DNA from: Vespa crabro
Lineage: Eukaryota > Arthropoda > Insecta > Hymenoptera > Vespidae
Reading direction: 5' to 3'
DNA length: 64,000 nucleotides
Assembly: GCF_910589235.1 (NCBI RefSeq)
Contig: NC_060965.1
Coordinates: 124,001-188,000 of the forward strand
Below, piece after piece: positions 36,890 through 50,018 of the stretch. Under the pieces are notes generated by a model, which ran no database searches, had not been told where the DNA came from, and saw only the letters and a list, made by a program, of their open reading frames with translations. Numbering within the stretch: the first letter of the stretch is position 1; each line of letters starts with the position of its first letter. A program made the position numbers and the translations under genes.

Positions 36890-37150
36890 GAACGCGAGAA
36901 GACGCACGACGCAACACTCAACGCTCGTGTTGAACGGCGTGGTGTGTACGCGGCACTGTCGTCCGTACCCTCGGCTCCGTATGTACTCCGCATCCGCACT
37001 CCTCCGAACGAGTGCGCCTTTCTGTGTGTTACACGCTGCGGCCCGACACACATCTAACTCGAGACACACGGGCACACATTACGTGTGTGCGTCTACGACT
37101 ACGGTCGTACTTGCACGCCGTGCAAGTTACGTAGGCGGCTACGTGTTTAC
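36890..37150. promoter_or_regulatory. CpG-rich segment next to opposing TC and GA tracts
   Basis: This GC-rich, CpG-rich sequence lies directly right of a (GA)n tract (36833-36871), with a (TC)n tract at 36656-36681. It has no recognised coding frame; the 193-codon minus frame through it (36494-37075) is mostly Leu-Ser and Arg-Glu repeat translation. GAGA-type tracts beside a CpG-rich core are promoter-like, but no TATA or transcript evidence is visible. Confidence 0.2.
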
Positions 37151-37296
37151 GAGAGAGAAAGAGAAAGGCTGCTTAGGGGAAGGTAGAGAGATAGGAAAGC
37201 GAGAGTGAGACGAACAAAGACGATGATCCAACTTGGAGGATACGAGGGATTGCCAGCCATGGAAGGAAAGGCCGCGGGAAAGAGAGGGGAGGCATA

Positions 37297-37327
37297 GAGA
37301 GAGGGAGAGAGAGAGAGAGAGAGAGAG
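37297..37327. repeat. (GA)n
   Basis: Purine run with one ggg interruption. Confidence 0.93.
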
Positions 37328-37727
37328 CTAAAAAACGACGTTACTACGTGGTCTCGCCACAGAGACGAGAGATCCTGAGAGAGGTGGAAAAGAACGCAAA
37401 GCGTGCTTCCTCCTTTTGTGTTTTTATACGCCTATGCGAGCGCGCGCGCGCGTCTGTGAATAGAGAAAACGTTTAACTGGCTGATGTTCGACTCGGAATT
37501 CTTTGCTCTTCCTCGATCGATATCGAAATAATCTCTATCGAAATTCTTTTCTCGAGATCACGTGAAATACAGCTGTTATATCAATTAAAGATAAAATTAT
37601 AATATAAATGTCCTTATCGATAGACACGATGTTAGAGAATGTATATTCAATTCTTCTTCACAATTCTACGAATCTCACGCGATCTTGACAGTGATAAGTT
37701 AATTGATCGTACTTTTATTCATCTCTT

Positions 37728-37760
37728 TCTCTCTCTCTCTCCCTCCCTCCCTCCCTCCCT
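37728..37760. repeat. (CT)n then (CTCC)n
   Basis: CT units pass into about five tetramer units. Confidence 0.93.
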
Positions 37761-39867
37761 CGTCGTATTCTTTGTCGTCTCTGAGAAGTACTCTTCTTGC
37801 ATGCGTTTACATTTGACGCGCAGTTGGAAACACGCTCAAGCTGTTTCACCATTCAGGAGCGACGGATTCTGAATGAGGGACGTACGAAAAGAAGAGTATG
37901 AGAGAATAAAGACGCGTCGCGAAGAGTAAAAGAGAGCGCAAGGAAAGGAGAAACGCGTATATTGTGCTCTAGGAGACGAAGAGCGTTGCAATCAGTAGTT
38001 GTCTGGACTCAATTTGTAAAGAATAAAGCGCGTCTAGCAAAGTCGATATACGACTGCGATGCTTAAAGTCGACCTATCCAAAGTCACGCTCGGATGTGTC
38101 TACCGTCGAAAGCTTATTTACGTACTTCGATAGTTTTCGATAAGTATCGGGCAATATATTTCTTGGAAGGATATTTTTCTATTTCGATTTTAATGAAAAG
38201 AAGAAAAAGACGACTACAAAAGCGTATATACGAATGAGATGGAAACTCGAAAGATCGAAAAGTTGGAACATTAGAACGAAAACAACGAAAATACGATTTG
38301 TATAATGCGACTTGTTTTTTTAATACTATAAAATGACATGAAAGTGGATATAGCGAGAGAAGGAGAATATAGTTTCTCTAGTAAAAGATAGAGAGGTCCG
38401 ATGCATCGGCATGATTCCGCTTAGATCGTAATTCCGTAATACATGAGTTATGCGCATAATCGTAAAAGTGGGATCATGCGCAAAGCGGAGCGACCGGTCG
38501 ATCGTGTTGTTACGCTCCGACCAAATTCGACATCAACGACGAGTAGAAGATGAGTAAAGTGTTGCGTAATTTATAATCGATCATTTCCCTCTTTTCTTCC
38601 TTTTTCTCTTTTTTATTATCTCTCCAGACTTATCGTAAATCTATCATAAATATGTGTAGACGAAAAATAGTTATATATGCGTCGCATGAAATTAGCGGTT
38701 TGCGATAATAAACAAATCGCTTTCTCATATTCAGAGACGTTAATTATTATATTTCTAGCAAGAATCAGGTCCGGCGTATCGACCATCGGTCGTTAAAACT
38801 AATATATACGCTATCGGCAGAGAGTAGAAGAACGAAAAAGAAGATCGAAAATAAGACAAGTTCGCCGAGGCGACGAGATTTATTTACCTTTTGCCCTTCC
38901 CGCGCGACCAACGAAGAAGAATTTTTCTCCTCGTGTCGTCCCGTTAGAACTCGTTTCGCTTCCCTCCTTTTTCTTTGGCTTTTCAACTGCCCGTATATTA
39001 TACGAGGACGTACAGCATTATGCTACACTTTCGACTGTCTATAGGTTGCACTAGGAGCTGCCAGAGAACAGAGAGGAGAGGGAGGATGGTGGCGTACGGT
39101 GTATTATGCCACACCCACGCGGAGCGTCCTCGCGTTATTTACGCGTCTCTCGTGGTACCATTGAAAAATAAACTACTACGTCGAGAAGAGAACCTGGCGA
39201 TACGAAAGAAATCCTTTGTTACGATGGGGGACAGGTAGTAGCTAGCTCTCCTTTAGAAATCTGCTCTATGACGAGAAAAACTAATATTATAATGATATTA
39301 TATCAAAGGAATAAGAAATGTTTATGAAACTTTTTAAATGCTCTTTTTAAATTCGTGCCTTCGTACAATAAAAGCATTATATTTATATTCTATGCGTGAA
39401 CGTAGAACGCGATTTTCTTCCCATTTATATCCTATAATATCGATCAATGTCAAAAAATCCGACCACAAAAGCTTTATCGAACACCAGGTAGCGATCGCCT
39501 GCGAAAACTTTGTTATTCGTAACAGGAAGTAGGTACGGCGAGGAAATGATGACTCTTGCATTTAACGGTTAAAAATCGCTAGAAGGATGAAGGAAACTTG
39601 TAACGAGTATTAATTCATTGATTTACGCTGTTAGTTTCTGAGTAAACTATTAATTTTACAACTGTCTCGTTGTCGTCTCGGATGAAAGCATCGTCGAGTA
39701 ACTCGTCGAACGGAGGCATGGCTTTCGCCGTGAATGGAACGGCAAGATTTACGAGTGAGAATAAAATTGTCGAACAAATTTATTACCGGTCGTGGCGATT
39801 TAATTATTTTAGAAAAGGTAACTAGTATATATTCAAAACGTTATACCGTCCTAAGCCGCAAGCATCC

Positions 39868-39868
39868 T

Positions 39869-39950
<82 letters not shown>
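39868..39950. repeat. (CT)38, the longest dinucleotide tract in the window
   Basis: 76 nt of unbroken CT preceded by cctccctc. Confidence 0.99.
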
Positions 39951-39953
<3 letters not shown>

Positions 39954-41532
39954 TACTCGCAAATTGATAAAAAGGTGGCACTCTAGGTCCGAGTTCTCAG
40001 GAGCTTTTAGTCGGCAACCAGAGACGCAAACCACCGACGTCATCACGAGCATCGCTGGTAACACGACTACGAGCAACCTCCCTCCCCAACGACCTTTAAT
40101 TTCCCTCTCACAGACCGTTTCTTCCTTTTTCATTGTCATCCACCGGAGTGAATAGTGGATAAAAGGACTCTACTCGAGAGATGGTCGAAAAGTCGATCGA
40201 GACGAGAGGAGGTCTAGTTAAAAAGATTACTAGAAGGGGAGAAGGTGAGAGTAATCACGAGGAAAAATACGAAACGAGCTAATTCAAGTTGCACGAGGAG
40301 TTTTCTCTCCCTCCCCCCCCCTCTCTCTCTCTCTTCTTAAAGCTGACTCTTCTCTCCGGCAGTTTAGTAGAAAACGACGAAACAAATCCACCCACCGATT
40401 CCGTCTAATCGAGTAAGAAATTCCTTTTCCTCTTCTCATTTCTTTTTATAGAATCACCTCTATTCTTTGTAACGATACCAAGATCGCGGATCAACAAAGA
40501 CGAATCGACAACGTTTTTCAAAGGATTGTAGATTTTTTTTGAGTTACACCGGGTGTCATGATTTTAGATCCAACTTTACCTATCTCCCTTCCTTCTTTCT
40601 TTCTTTTCATTCTTTCCCACCTCGCAGCAAGTTTTCATCGTCGCGCAACAAAACATTACACGGAGAATTATTACGTCGAGTAGGTCAACGAGGAGATCAT
40701 AAAGATGACGAAAAGAAATGGTATATCGTATCTTATTTCGATTAATTCGCGCATACCCTTCCTTCGTACGTGATATCAAAGGAAATAATTAGTATCAGGG
40801 TGAAACGATTAAAAGCTATATTAGGGGGATTTTGCGTCCGAGGAGAAGTCCGGACGATAATTTGCTCGATTAGGCCTCCGAAATATGATGCAATACTGTT
40901 GCATTCTCGTTGAATCGTATTTCTAACGATATATATCCTCGGAATAGGTCCCAGCAAGTATTATTCATAAAGCAGATCGTTCGTTGACTTTTACGAAAAG
41001 TTAAAACTCTAGACTTTTCGTCGCGTGGAAAAAAAGAAACAAGATAATTGTCGGAGCAAACACCCTTGCGATGACACTGGAATTGTAAAAGAGTCGGATG
41101 AATAAAAGAGGAAGGACGACAAGGGTAGGATGGTTGTGAAGAGGGGAAAAAAGAGAGGATCATTACAGTGTGATTTGAATGCTAAGAGTGAAGCGCTTCG
41201 TTAACGGGATCCACTTGACCCGGTAACGAAACGTAACGATCCTCAATGTCTTTCGTTTCTATTCTTCGAATAGAACGGAAGCGGTAGAGTAGCGTTGTTG
41301 ATGGATTTCGAGAGGTCGGCGTGCTTGCACGTATGTTTCTAACTTTACGCATTCTATAAAACGTATCGACGTCGTCGACGAAAATAAAACCTATTGCCTT
41401 TCCTCTGAGAAGATGAATGAAATAGCGGAAAGTAACATCGGATTGACGAAAGCTATATCGATCGATTAGAGAAATTCATTTTTTGCTCTCTATTCTTAGA
41501 GATCTTTAAGAAGTCTTTTGTCTTGTTACCTC

Positions 41533-41721
41533 TTATTTCGGAACATTCTCTATATTCGCGTACACCGTGGGAGTGTATGTAACGCGTAAGCGCGTTATAC
41601 GCCAGTAGATCGGTCCGCCGAGCCACTTGACTTTCTTATCCGTCTCTGTGCCGTATAATTCATCGTCCCTGAAGTACACCGATGCAGATATCGGCTCGTT
41701 ATGCGGCCGACTCGAAAGCAC
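41533..41721 (-). other. Unassigned open frame with coding-like composition
   Basis: There is a 62-codon minus-strand frame ending in TAA. It has no ATG (the apparent start is GTG, and an in-frame TAG lies a few codons upstream). From an acceptor-like gtgtacttcag (AG at 41670-41669) it reads DDELYGTETDKKVKWLGGPI and later YTPTVYANIENVPK. It is free of simple repeats and has balanced charged and aromatic residues, unlike most frames here. I do not recognise it. Confidence 0.2.
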
Positions 41722-42140
41722 CCTTCGCTACCCTCTCCCGACTCTAACCACTCTCGATTCATTCGACTTCTACTTTTGTTTTATGCAGTTTTCCCACCAC
41801 GGAGAGTTCTCTGGGCTACATCGGGGAGGGGGGGGGGGAGCATTAATTAATCGAAATCCATAGAGGATAAGATATCGTCTCCTCGGCTTTATATATTTTC
41901 CTGTTTTCTCTGTTTTATTGAATTTCCTGCTCTTTGGAGGATAACTAGTAATTTTTTAATAACGCCGTGATAAATGATTCGTTTGGACGAACGAAAGCAA
42001 GTTAACGAGGGCCTTGCGTCTGGTTATGCATCAAAGTCCTTAGTCTTTCGGCTCGATGAAAACACGAGAACGAAGACCCTAGGAGTCGATGAGGGGAAAA
42101 AGAAAATCGTGCACGCACGACGTCTAGCTTGTTCTAAAAG

Positions 42141-42144
<4 letters not shown>

Positions 42145-42186
<42 letters not shown>
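42145..42186. repeat. (GA)21
   Basis: Perfect run. Confidence 0.97.
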
Positions 42187-42188
<2 letters not shown>

Positions 42189-42367
42189 GATTATAATATA
42201 TGAATATTCAGTGGTGCGAGTCCGCCTTTGCTATTTCTTCCCATTCTCTTCTAGGTAAGTCTGCTAACCACGTAACCCCACTCTACCACCGTAGGCTACC
42301 CTTCTCGAGGAACTTTTGAAAGCAAGCTTAATTAATTTTCCCAAAAGATAAAATTCCTCGTTAACGC

Positions 42368-42389
42368 TGTTTCGTATTAATACGAAACA
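42368..42389. repeat. 22-bp perfect palindrome
   Basis: The half-site tgtttcgtatt is followed immediately by its exact reverse complement, with no spacer. Confidence 0.95.
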
Positions 42390-43132
42390 AAATAATACGA
42401 GGAAATGGACGGGCACCTTTATATCGATGCGATCGTAATCGTTTAATAATCAAAGACAGACGGGAGACGTTAGTACGGGTAATGATGAAAGAGAAGGATT
42501 ATGTATGGAGCCGTGTATACGTCGGCGGCTCAGAAGGATGCTGCGCGCCAGATAAACGGAAGTTCGGAATTCAATCAACGTTTGTCGCTGGTTCGTCTGC
42601 CTTTGGTTTACCTTTGTGCCTTTGGGTTTATGTAACTTACGCCGGACAAGCAAAGTGTACGTAGCTGGATAAACATTCCAGGAACGTTAAATTTATGCGA
42701 TAACCTATCGAGCTACTTGCTTTGATCGCAACTAATAGTAAGAATTTACGCGATATTAAGAATTTTACGATTCCATCCAGGCTTCTTTTTTCTTTCCTTT
42801 TTCCTTTATCCCTTCTCTTTTTCTTTTCTTTCTATTTATGTTTTCCTCTCTTCTTTGATTTCGCAGGAAACCATAATTGTATGACTTTGGTCGAAACGAT
42901 TTGTGAACCATTTTACATTTATCTATCCAAGTTTTGAAACGATAACGTGTTTACATAGTACATAGATAGGCGATTAGATACTCCATACCGGTAACGCTGT
43001 TTGCGAAACAATCGGAATGCTATAAATTCGCAGCGGCTCAATGACAAGCTTTGTATTTTCCGTCGAAAGAGGCTATTGGCTATTAACTGTGTATGCGTGC
43101 ACGCGACCGGCGCGCCGGAGAGATAAAATACA

Positions 43133-43180
43133 GGTAGGTAGGTAGGTAGGTAGGTAGGTAGGTAGATATATACATACATG

Positions 43181-43228
<48 letters not shown>
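43133..43228. repeat. (GTAG)8, CATA units and (TA)22
   Basis: GTAG tetramers at 43133-43164, tacatg/catacata units, then pure TA at 43185-43228. Confidence 0.96.
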
Positions 43229-43230
<2 letters not shown>

Positions 43231-43354
43231 ATATCGAGGCCTTGTTAGTAGAGATACCAGATAGGCGATACGAGAGCGAACCGAGGCAGTTTCGTTTGCG
43301 AAAAAGACTCTTCGAATCTGTACCTACTACGCCTAGTTCCGAACGAAGCGAAAT

Positions 43355-43375
43355 GAAACGAAACGAAACGAAACG
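43355..43375. repeat. (AAACG)4
   Basis: Short pentamer array with imperfect flanks. Confidence 0.85.
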
Positions 43376-43960
43376 AATCGAATATATTTGAGAGGCTAGA
43401 CCTCATTTCCGGGCGATGCGTTTAAAACCGACAAGGAAACAAAGCGGCTATTGTATCGTTGCTACCTTTTGTCAGACAACGACGCGCGTCAAGCGAACTT
43501 TAAATTACTCGCGATCTTGTACTCTCGTCGAGTACAATCGATTCGTTTGAAACGCGCGTCCGGGGTACGTCTTTTTATAGGAGCCACGTAGAACGAAACG
43601 AAATACAATTGCACTAGTTGGTAGCAATGTTTGGTAGGAAAAAGTGAAAACGGAAAAGAGCTACGGGTTGGAATGGCACATTAAAGTTAGCTTGGTCTTA
43701 AGGACGAATCCTACAGTTTCCTATCCCAAAGGGGAAACGCGTATAAGCTCGGCCAACAGTGCTTTGTTCCTTTGCCGTCGGCCTTTTTCTCGTTCACGAA
43801 GCCGTTGATTCTGTGCGGCATGCGTAAACGCATCGGGAATGCTAAATCTATGCAATAATCTATTCCCAGAGACAGAGGTGCACGTAGGCGAGGGGTTGCG
43901 TCGAAGCTAATGCGCATTGACGTAGAGGAGAAGTCTACATCGAAAGCTCGCACAAGCGGC

Positions 43961-43974
43961 TAATCCATGCAAAT
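43961..43974 (+). promoter_or_regulatory. Adjacent K50-homeodomain and POU octamer motifs
   Basis: taatcc (43961-43966, the Bicoid/Otx-type site) abuts atgcaaat (43967-43974, the POU octamer). The surrounding 43700-44110 is GC-richer and free of simple repeats, unlike the neighbouring intron. An enhancer element is inferred. Confidence 0.2.
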
Positions 43975-44304
43975 GAGCATACACATGCCTGACGGACTTG
44001 TGCGGTAGCCGGTCAAAGGACCTTCCCTAGATACTACCTCACCCTTTCGCGATGCTTACGGCAGGCACGCGCGAATGCACATGTATGCTCGCTCGTACGC
44101 ACCTACACGAGCGGGCACCTTACAACTACAGCAAACTCGTATTACTCCTCGTCGGTAGTATTTTACTTGGAGAAGGTAGATAAGTATCCGTCGAGATCAT
44201 AAATCTCCTTGGTATCGATAGTCGGACTTTTCGACGACCTCAGTGTCTCTTCCCGAGTACAAAAATTTCCCTTACTTTTATTACTCTTTAATTTATTTAT
44301 TTTT

Positions 44305-44307
<3 letters not shown>

Positions 44308-44345
<38 letters not shown>
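44308..44345. repeat. (TC)18
   Basis: Perfect run. Confidence 0.96.
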
Positions 44346-44347
<2 letters not shown>

Positions 44348-45538
44348 CGTTAAAGAAAAATATTATGCTTAAAAGATATGCAACTTTGGGAAGCACAGCG
44401 GAAAGTTTTTAAGAAGAAATCCACTCGTACCGAGTAGATATTCGGTGTTATTTATTTCCCTCGCTCTCTCATTCAATTCTGCTTTAGAACGATCCTCTGC
44501 AGTTATATCTCACCAACTTGAATACACTCTATGTACGGGTATATACAATGTCCACAAAAGGATCATACATATTCAGAGCAACGTTACATTTATTAACAAC
44601 GATGGTGAAAAGGACGAAACTAAATTTACGGTCGAGATCATGGCGACGTAGACGTCGTTAAAATTCTTCCTCCTTGCAGACTTTTTATTCGCAAGACTTT
44701 ACGGACGTTCGATCGTTAACTTCTGACCACGTTTTAACATTCTTCCGGGACTCTTATCGCTTTATTATAATCCAATATGACATCGTAAATCGACTAAGGG
44801 GGAAAGTTTAATGCAATTGAATTAAAAGGATCGACTTTGCAATTCCACCTGGTGTGCTCGATAATCTCGTTCATTTCGTTACGATATAGATCGATCGATC
44901 GATAACTATTCGTTCATACGAATTATTTGATTTTCTCGACTCTTTTACGATACTATTTCCACGCCGTTGGAATGGGATAGACACCTGGATAGGCTTGGAT
45001 GGACGCGCGCACGCACGCATAGAGCCATGCTTGCTCCGAGAAAGGGCAACGAGGGAAAGCTTTTTAGCAGCGGCTTTTTCGCAAGAGAGTAATTATTTCG
45101 TGAAAGAACCGACGGACCGATACGGGTTCGATAAGGGCGATCTTGTTGCGTGTGGCCGTACACGTACAAATCGCGCGTCTCTTACAAATTCGTGAAATAT
45201 CCAAGCTCTCTTTCGTTCTCTTTCGAAAGTGAAAGGGGGAAGGAAAATAGAAAAATAAGGAAAAGGAAAAAGAAGAATAATCGGAAGGAGGAGAAATAAG
45301 ATACAATAGAGAGCCGGAAAAGCTGAATTCCGGTGAATGAAACGAAAAAGGGCGTTTGTCCATAGGTAATAATAGTACCACTCGAGGCAATAATTCTTTT
45401 AAAACTTTCGGGATATTGAAAAAGCGAGGGGAGTCTCCAAATCGATGACAAAAGCGTCGAGGTTGCGGACGACGATCGAAGAATCAAAGTTTTCTTCTAG
45501 TAAACCAAACGAAAACGGAAATCCGATTGATACTTATC

Positions 45539-45570
45539 GGTATTTGTAGATCGAGGTATTTGTAGATCGA
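45539..45570. repeat. 16-bp tandem duplication
   Basis: ggtatttgtagatcga occurs twice, head to tail and without mismatch. Confidence 0.93.
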
Positions 45571-46621
45571 CGTTTCAACATTTGGTTTCGTCTATCGACG
45601 AAAGCGCTCGTAATTGAATCTACCGAAAGGATTTCCTACGTTCCGAATCCGTAAACCTTGCTCTCTCGAAAGAGGAATAGATTCGGTGAAAAAGCATTGA
45701 TCGCGTGCGAAACGACCGGCTTCGCCTGATTTCGAATAAATGCATCGAGTCTCTTGGGTGTGAAGAAGGGAATCTTCTAGTGGAGTTTAGGTAGCGAAAT
45801 TGGGCGATATCGTGTTAGCGAGTGGGTGGGGAAGTAGGAAATAAAAGGCAGCGCAAAGATCTCCTTTCGATCTCCTTTTTCTTATCTTCGCTCCGTGTCT
45901 CCTATCGTCGCCTTGGTTAGCCCCGAGAGCGAGAAAGTAAAATAGCTTGGGTTAGAACACACTAAACCAGTCTCGGGGCCAGTCCATTACCGTTGGACGT
46001 CACGTATATCCGAGAATCGAGCTACAAGTTGTTTCCACCTAAACTACGCGCGTTCGTTTAGTTTTCACCCAACGAACGATCGGCGGTTTGTAGAAGGAAC
46101 CGATAAGGACGTCTTAGGTGTAATTTCCTCCTTAGCCGTAGCGCCTTAGTCCTTTACCTTCGCCTCGATAATCGATAGACGATAGAAAAAAAGTCTCCGT
46201 CTTTTCTCGATATCGTTTCCCCCACCTTCGACCGTCGCGGGGCTCCTTATAAATCGATCTTCTTTATCGCTATTGCACGCGCACACACACACACACATAT
46301 ATAGGTGCGCCCTAGTCGTAAGAAAGAGAAAATTTTCTTTCTGCTGGATTCGATCGCACGAGGAGAAAGAAAAAACTTTTGCTTGGTCGGCCTAAAATGG
46401 GAGAGAAAGGTGAAAGAGAAAAGTCGAGATCGCGAAAGCCGGTATATTACGTTTGCATGAAGTTACTCCGCCGTTGGAGTTTATTCACTGTGGTACAGGT
46501 TAATGGTACTCTGCAATTTAGCGTAGCGCCGACGTTGAAAACTCGAAAATTGTTTAGAACGTCTGCCTGGGTTAGCGGTGGCACAGTTGCATGCGCACGC
46601 TTAATGCCAAACGCGACGACG

Positions 46622-46680
46622 TTGTCCACTCGCTGCCGCTCTTCTCGCTGATTAACCCCGTCCACAATTCGAGTGGACAA
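46622..46680. repeat. 11-bp inverted repeat, 37-nt spacer
   Basis: ttgtccactcg at 46622-46632 and its exact reverse complement at 46670-46680. An alternative inner hairpin, gtccac/gtggac, shares the right arm. Confidence 0.9.
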
Positions 46681-48041
46681 TTTTATTCGAGTTTTCGCCT
46701 CTCCTAGCCGAAATAGAGTCGCCGCGGTCGAGCCTTTTGCCCGTGACCCGCGATCCTCCTTGTCCGTCTCCTCTTACTCCCTTCACAGGGGCTACGTTAT
46801 AGAAGAGAGCGTGAATTTACAATGCAAATTCTTCTGTTTAAATAAACATTGACCGAGCGGATCGTGACTGAAACACCAGAACGGCGATGCTTAAACGCCG
46901 TACTCCTATTGCAGTGTATCCCACCACATAACTCTCCGACTTCTATTCCCCGAGTAGAAAGGGGATATTTTTATATATGCCCCGGGGAAACGCATCGAGA
47001 AATTTTACGCCTCGATGACGACCGACAAATCTCTATAATGCATATTCAACTTCGTAATGTCCCCTCTACGTTCGATTCTCGCACGTAAAGAGTTCTTTTC
47101 CACTTTCATCCACTTCGTTCGTTTCTATTTTCTCATTTCGCCGAATCGAATCACTTTCCTCTATTCTTTCGTCCGACGTACACCCTCCAACAACGTTTCT
47201 ACCTTTCTTTTGCTCTTTGCATTTTCTATTACCGTTTTCTCAAACAAAGAGAAACAAATATACTACCTTTTCTCTTTGCATTCGCAAACCGTGCTGCTAA
47301 GAAAAGTGGATGTGCTATATTATTATGTGGATGTGTGATTTTCGGGCTGCGATGCGCGTTAGGTAACGCGTTCGTTAAACGAGTCATCGTTAAAATGATG
47401 ACACACCGTACAAAAGGGAGAAGAAGAAAAGAAGTAATTATCGAAAGGACAGGCACATTGATGGCTGATTAGCCTGACGTAATCTTGTTACTTTGTAATT
47501 GAGAAGGAAGCAGTGTTTTCGAAGACGCACCAAGCTTTAGAATATCGTTGTTAACGAGCAAGCGGGATGCGTCCGCGTCAATTAAGACGCCTCCCGTTGC
47601 GTCGCGTAGTCCTCTGCTAATAGGATTCCTGTCACTTTTCGACCAAGGTAAGATATATTTACCGCGATTATGACAATGGGAGTCTTGAAAAAGATTAGTG
47701 GAGCAACTATGACTTCGCGCATAGCGCTAACGGAGATGGATGTTGAAATTAAAATGCCTATAAAATTTTCCAAACGAGATTTATCGTTGATTTATAATCA
47801 TTTAATTCGAATTCATCGTCTTCTTTGTACTTATCCAAAAGTGGACGCGCGAATAGAAGAAATCCTAGACAAGGATCAGTAAATCTAAAGGCACGTAAAC
47901 CTACTCTTCGACGCGGAGGATAAAGATGAGAGTACGAAGAGGAGTAGAATGAGAGTGCCGGAGATAATAAAAGCAAAGGAAGAGAAGTAGAAAGAAGAGA
48001 ATTCATTCGTTAGACCTCCGATTTTCGCTATAGAGGTAGTC

Positions 48042-48065
48042 TAATTACCTTGGAGAAGGTAATTA
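48042..48065. repeat. Hairpin with 10-bp perfect stem
   Basis: taattacctt, loop ggag, aaggtaatta. Confidence 0.9.
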
Positions 48066-48138
48066 ATGCGCGAGAAAAAAGCTCGGCAATGAAATAACGA
48101 GGGAAATGGCAGGGGCAGAGGGAGATGGAGGGAAAGAC

Positions 48139-48162
48139 AGAGAGAGAGAGAGAGAGAGAGAG
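48139..48162. repeat. (GA)12
   Basis: Perfect run. Confidence 0.95.
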
Positions 48163-48461
48163 ATTCGTGCGGTTTTCTCCGGGATTTTTGCCACTGTCAC
48201 CGTACCAGCGTTAACAACGGTGTACTTGGAAACGTGTAACGACCAGGATGTCTCGTTTGCACGATTCCTCCTGCTTTAAGCGCGCTACTACAGGTAGTAT
48301 AGAGTACGGCAGCACAGGCAACCCCTATTCGACGGCTAAAATATCGTCCTCCATAAATCGCTCGACCGGTCAGCCGAATGGCGATGGTATTATAAAACGA
48401 TGCTAAATTAATTTTGATTCTAGCAGAGAAAGTAGTCTTTTCTATCTGTCCCTCTTTTCTA

Positions 48462-48467
<6 letters not shown>

Positions 48468-48502
<35 letters not shown>
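48468..48502. repeat. (CT)17
   Basis: Perfect run. Confidence 0.96.
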
Positions 48503-48505
<3 letters not shown>

Positions 48506-48917
48506 GGCAATAGTATCCATCTATCTTTATCTCTCTCGTTGGTTTCGACACTTGGTACGACGCACGCGCACGGTTATTAATTACCTTCGAGTGGATATTG
48601 AAATAGGGATTTACGAGCAACAGGGAGCAATATCGTATCGTTCCTAGTACGTATATACATATGTCTATGTACGCGAAGAACGACATCCGCGTATACAACA
48701 TACCTGATACATATATATGTACCTACCGCGTATTCTTCATCTCGCTTTTCTTTTTTCTCTTTTTGCTTTGTTGCATTCTTCTTCTTCTTCATTTTTCGAA
48801 ACACCCTCCGTATACACGTGAAACCACTTTAATTCGTCGTTCGATCGTTCCTCCTTTTCCTCCTCGGCAAGCTCGCAACGCGTTGTGAATTATGCAACGA
48901 ATCGCGAACGGAAAACG

Positions 48918-48920
<3 letters not shown>

Positions 48921-48956
<36 letters not shown>
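48921..48956. repeat. (GA)18
   Basis: Perfect run. Confidence 0.96.
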
Positions 48957-48959
<3 letters not shown>

Positions 48960-49984
48960 GGAGAAAAGTCGGTATTACCATGTACTCGAGAAGGTGTCCT
49001 AGTTGCCGAACGTTGAATATCGAGGAGAAACGACGAATCTGGTTGAGGATACACCGAATCTCCAAATCTTATCTCGCAATTTTGTTTATCGACGAAATCT
49101 CTTCTGGTCGAATGGAAAATTCTTTTTTTTCCCCCGCCCTTATTCGATCTTTCTCTCAAATTGAGAGAGACGTCTCAATAAAAGGGTTCGCGCGAGCTCG
49201 GAATCGATCCTGCCGCGAGCGAAACGTAAATCGACGAATAGCACTCTCTGATGGAGTCGTCATAGTTATCAAGAATTTCGAACAGCTCGTCCTTTTGCCT
49301 TGAAACGTTCGCAACCCGATCGATCGAAATCGTCATAAACTCGTGTCGTTTCGAAGCTTTTGTACCTTCGACGTCAGCGAGAGTAGGGAAGGGGAATAAG
49401 AAGCCCGAGGGCAAACGATTCTATTCTCCGTCCTATCTCACATCGATTCTATATTGTGTCGAGGGATGGCACAAATATCGCTGATAGCTTCATTTAAGAA
49501 GCTAAAATATGATATAATCCTACTTTCTCTAAAAGTTTGATCTTGAGAGGAGACTCTAGATACGATGTCTGACTGAGAATATCTTGCTTTGTGAGAAAAA
49601 AATGTGTTAACCGACATTTAATTGAACTTTTCTAGTTAGCAATTTTAAGACGACAAATTTTGTGTTTTAGATTTTTCTTCAAACTCGTTTAATTGGAAAA
49701 CTTTCTTAGCGTCGATTCAATTAATTTTAAAAGCATTTTATACGTATGCCAAAGTGATCTTCCATTTATGAGGAATTACTTAACGTCGAAATATTAGAAA
49801 GAGAAAAATGTCTCGAACGGAGTGATATTCCCTCGAGAAATACGACATATTATGTGAAATTCGGATTAATTCGTTTTTTCTTCGGTCAGCTTCACTCATC
49901 ACTGTGTATTCGTCTATAATCATCGAACGAATTACATTGTTTAAGTGCCGCGCCCTCTCTTCGGTTTGATTATTTTTTCTTTTC

Positions 49985-50018
49985 CCTCCTCCTCCTCCTC
50001 CTCCTCCTCCTCCTCCTC
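49985..50018. repeat. (CCT)11
   Basis: Pyrimidine-only triplet array. Confidence 0.95.

Larger units (their letters stand above)
37330..43700. other. Intronic stretch without a proven gene
   Basis: It contains the longest CT tract (39868) and the unassigned frame at 41533. A donor-like AAG|GTAAAT at 38888 on the minus strand ends an open frame (EEKNSSSLVAREGQK) that lacks an ATG and a good acceptor. Confidence 0.55.

Noticed and set aside
36494..37075. 193-codon minus-strand frame, the longest in the window
   Set aside because: Its centre translates TC and GA tracts (Leu-Ser and Arg-Glu repeats) and no domain is seen. Only the segment after the acceptor at 36589 is kept as a candidate.
38886..39030. 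Minus-strand segment ending AAG|GTAAAT in phase 0
   Set aside because: No ATG and no convincing acceptor after the upstream stop; Lys/Arg-rich low complexity.
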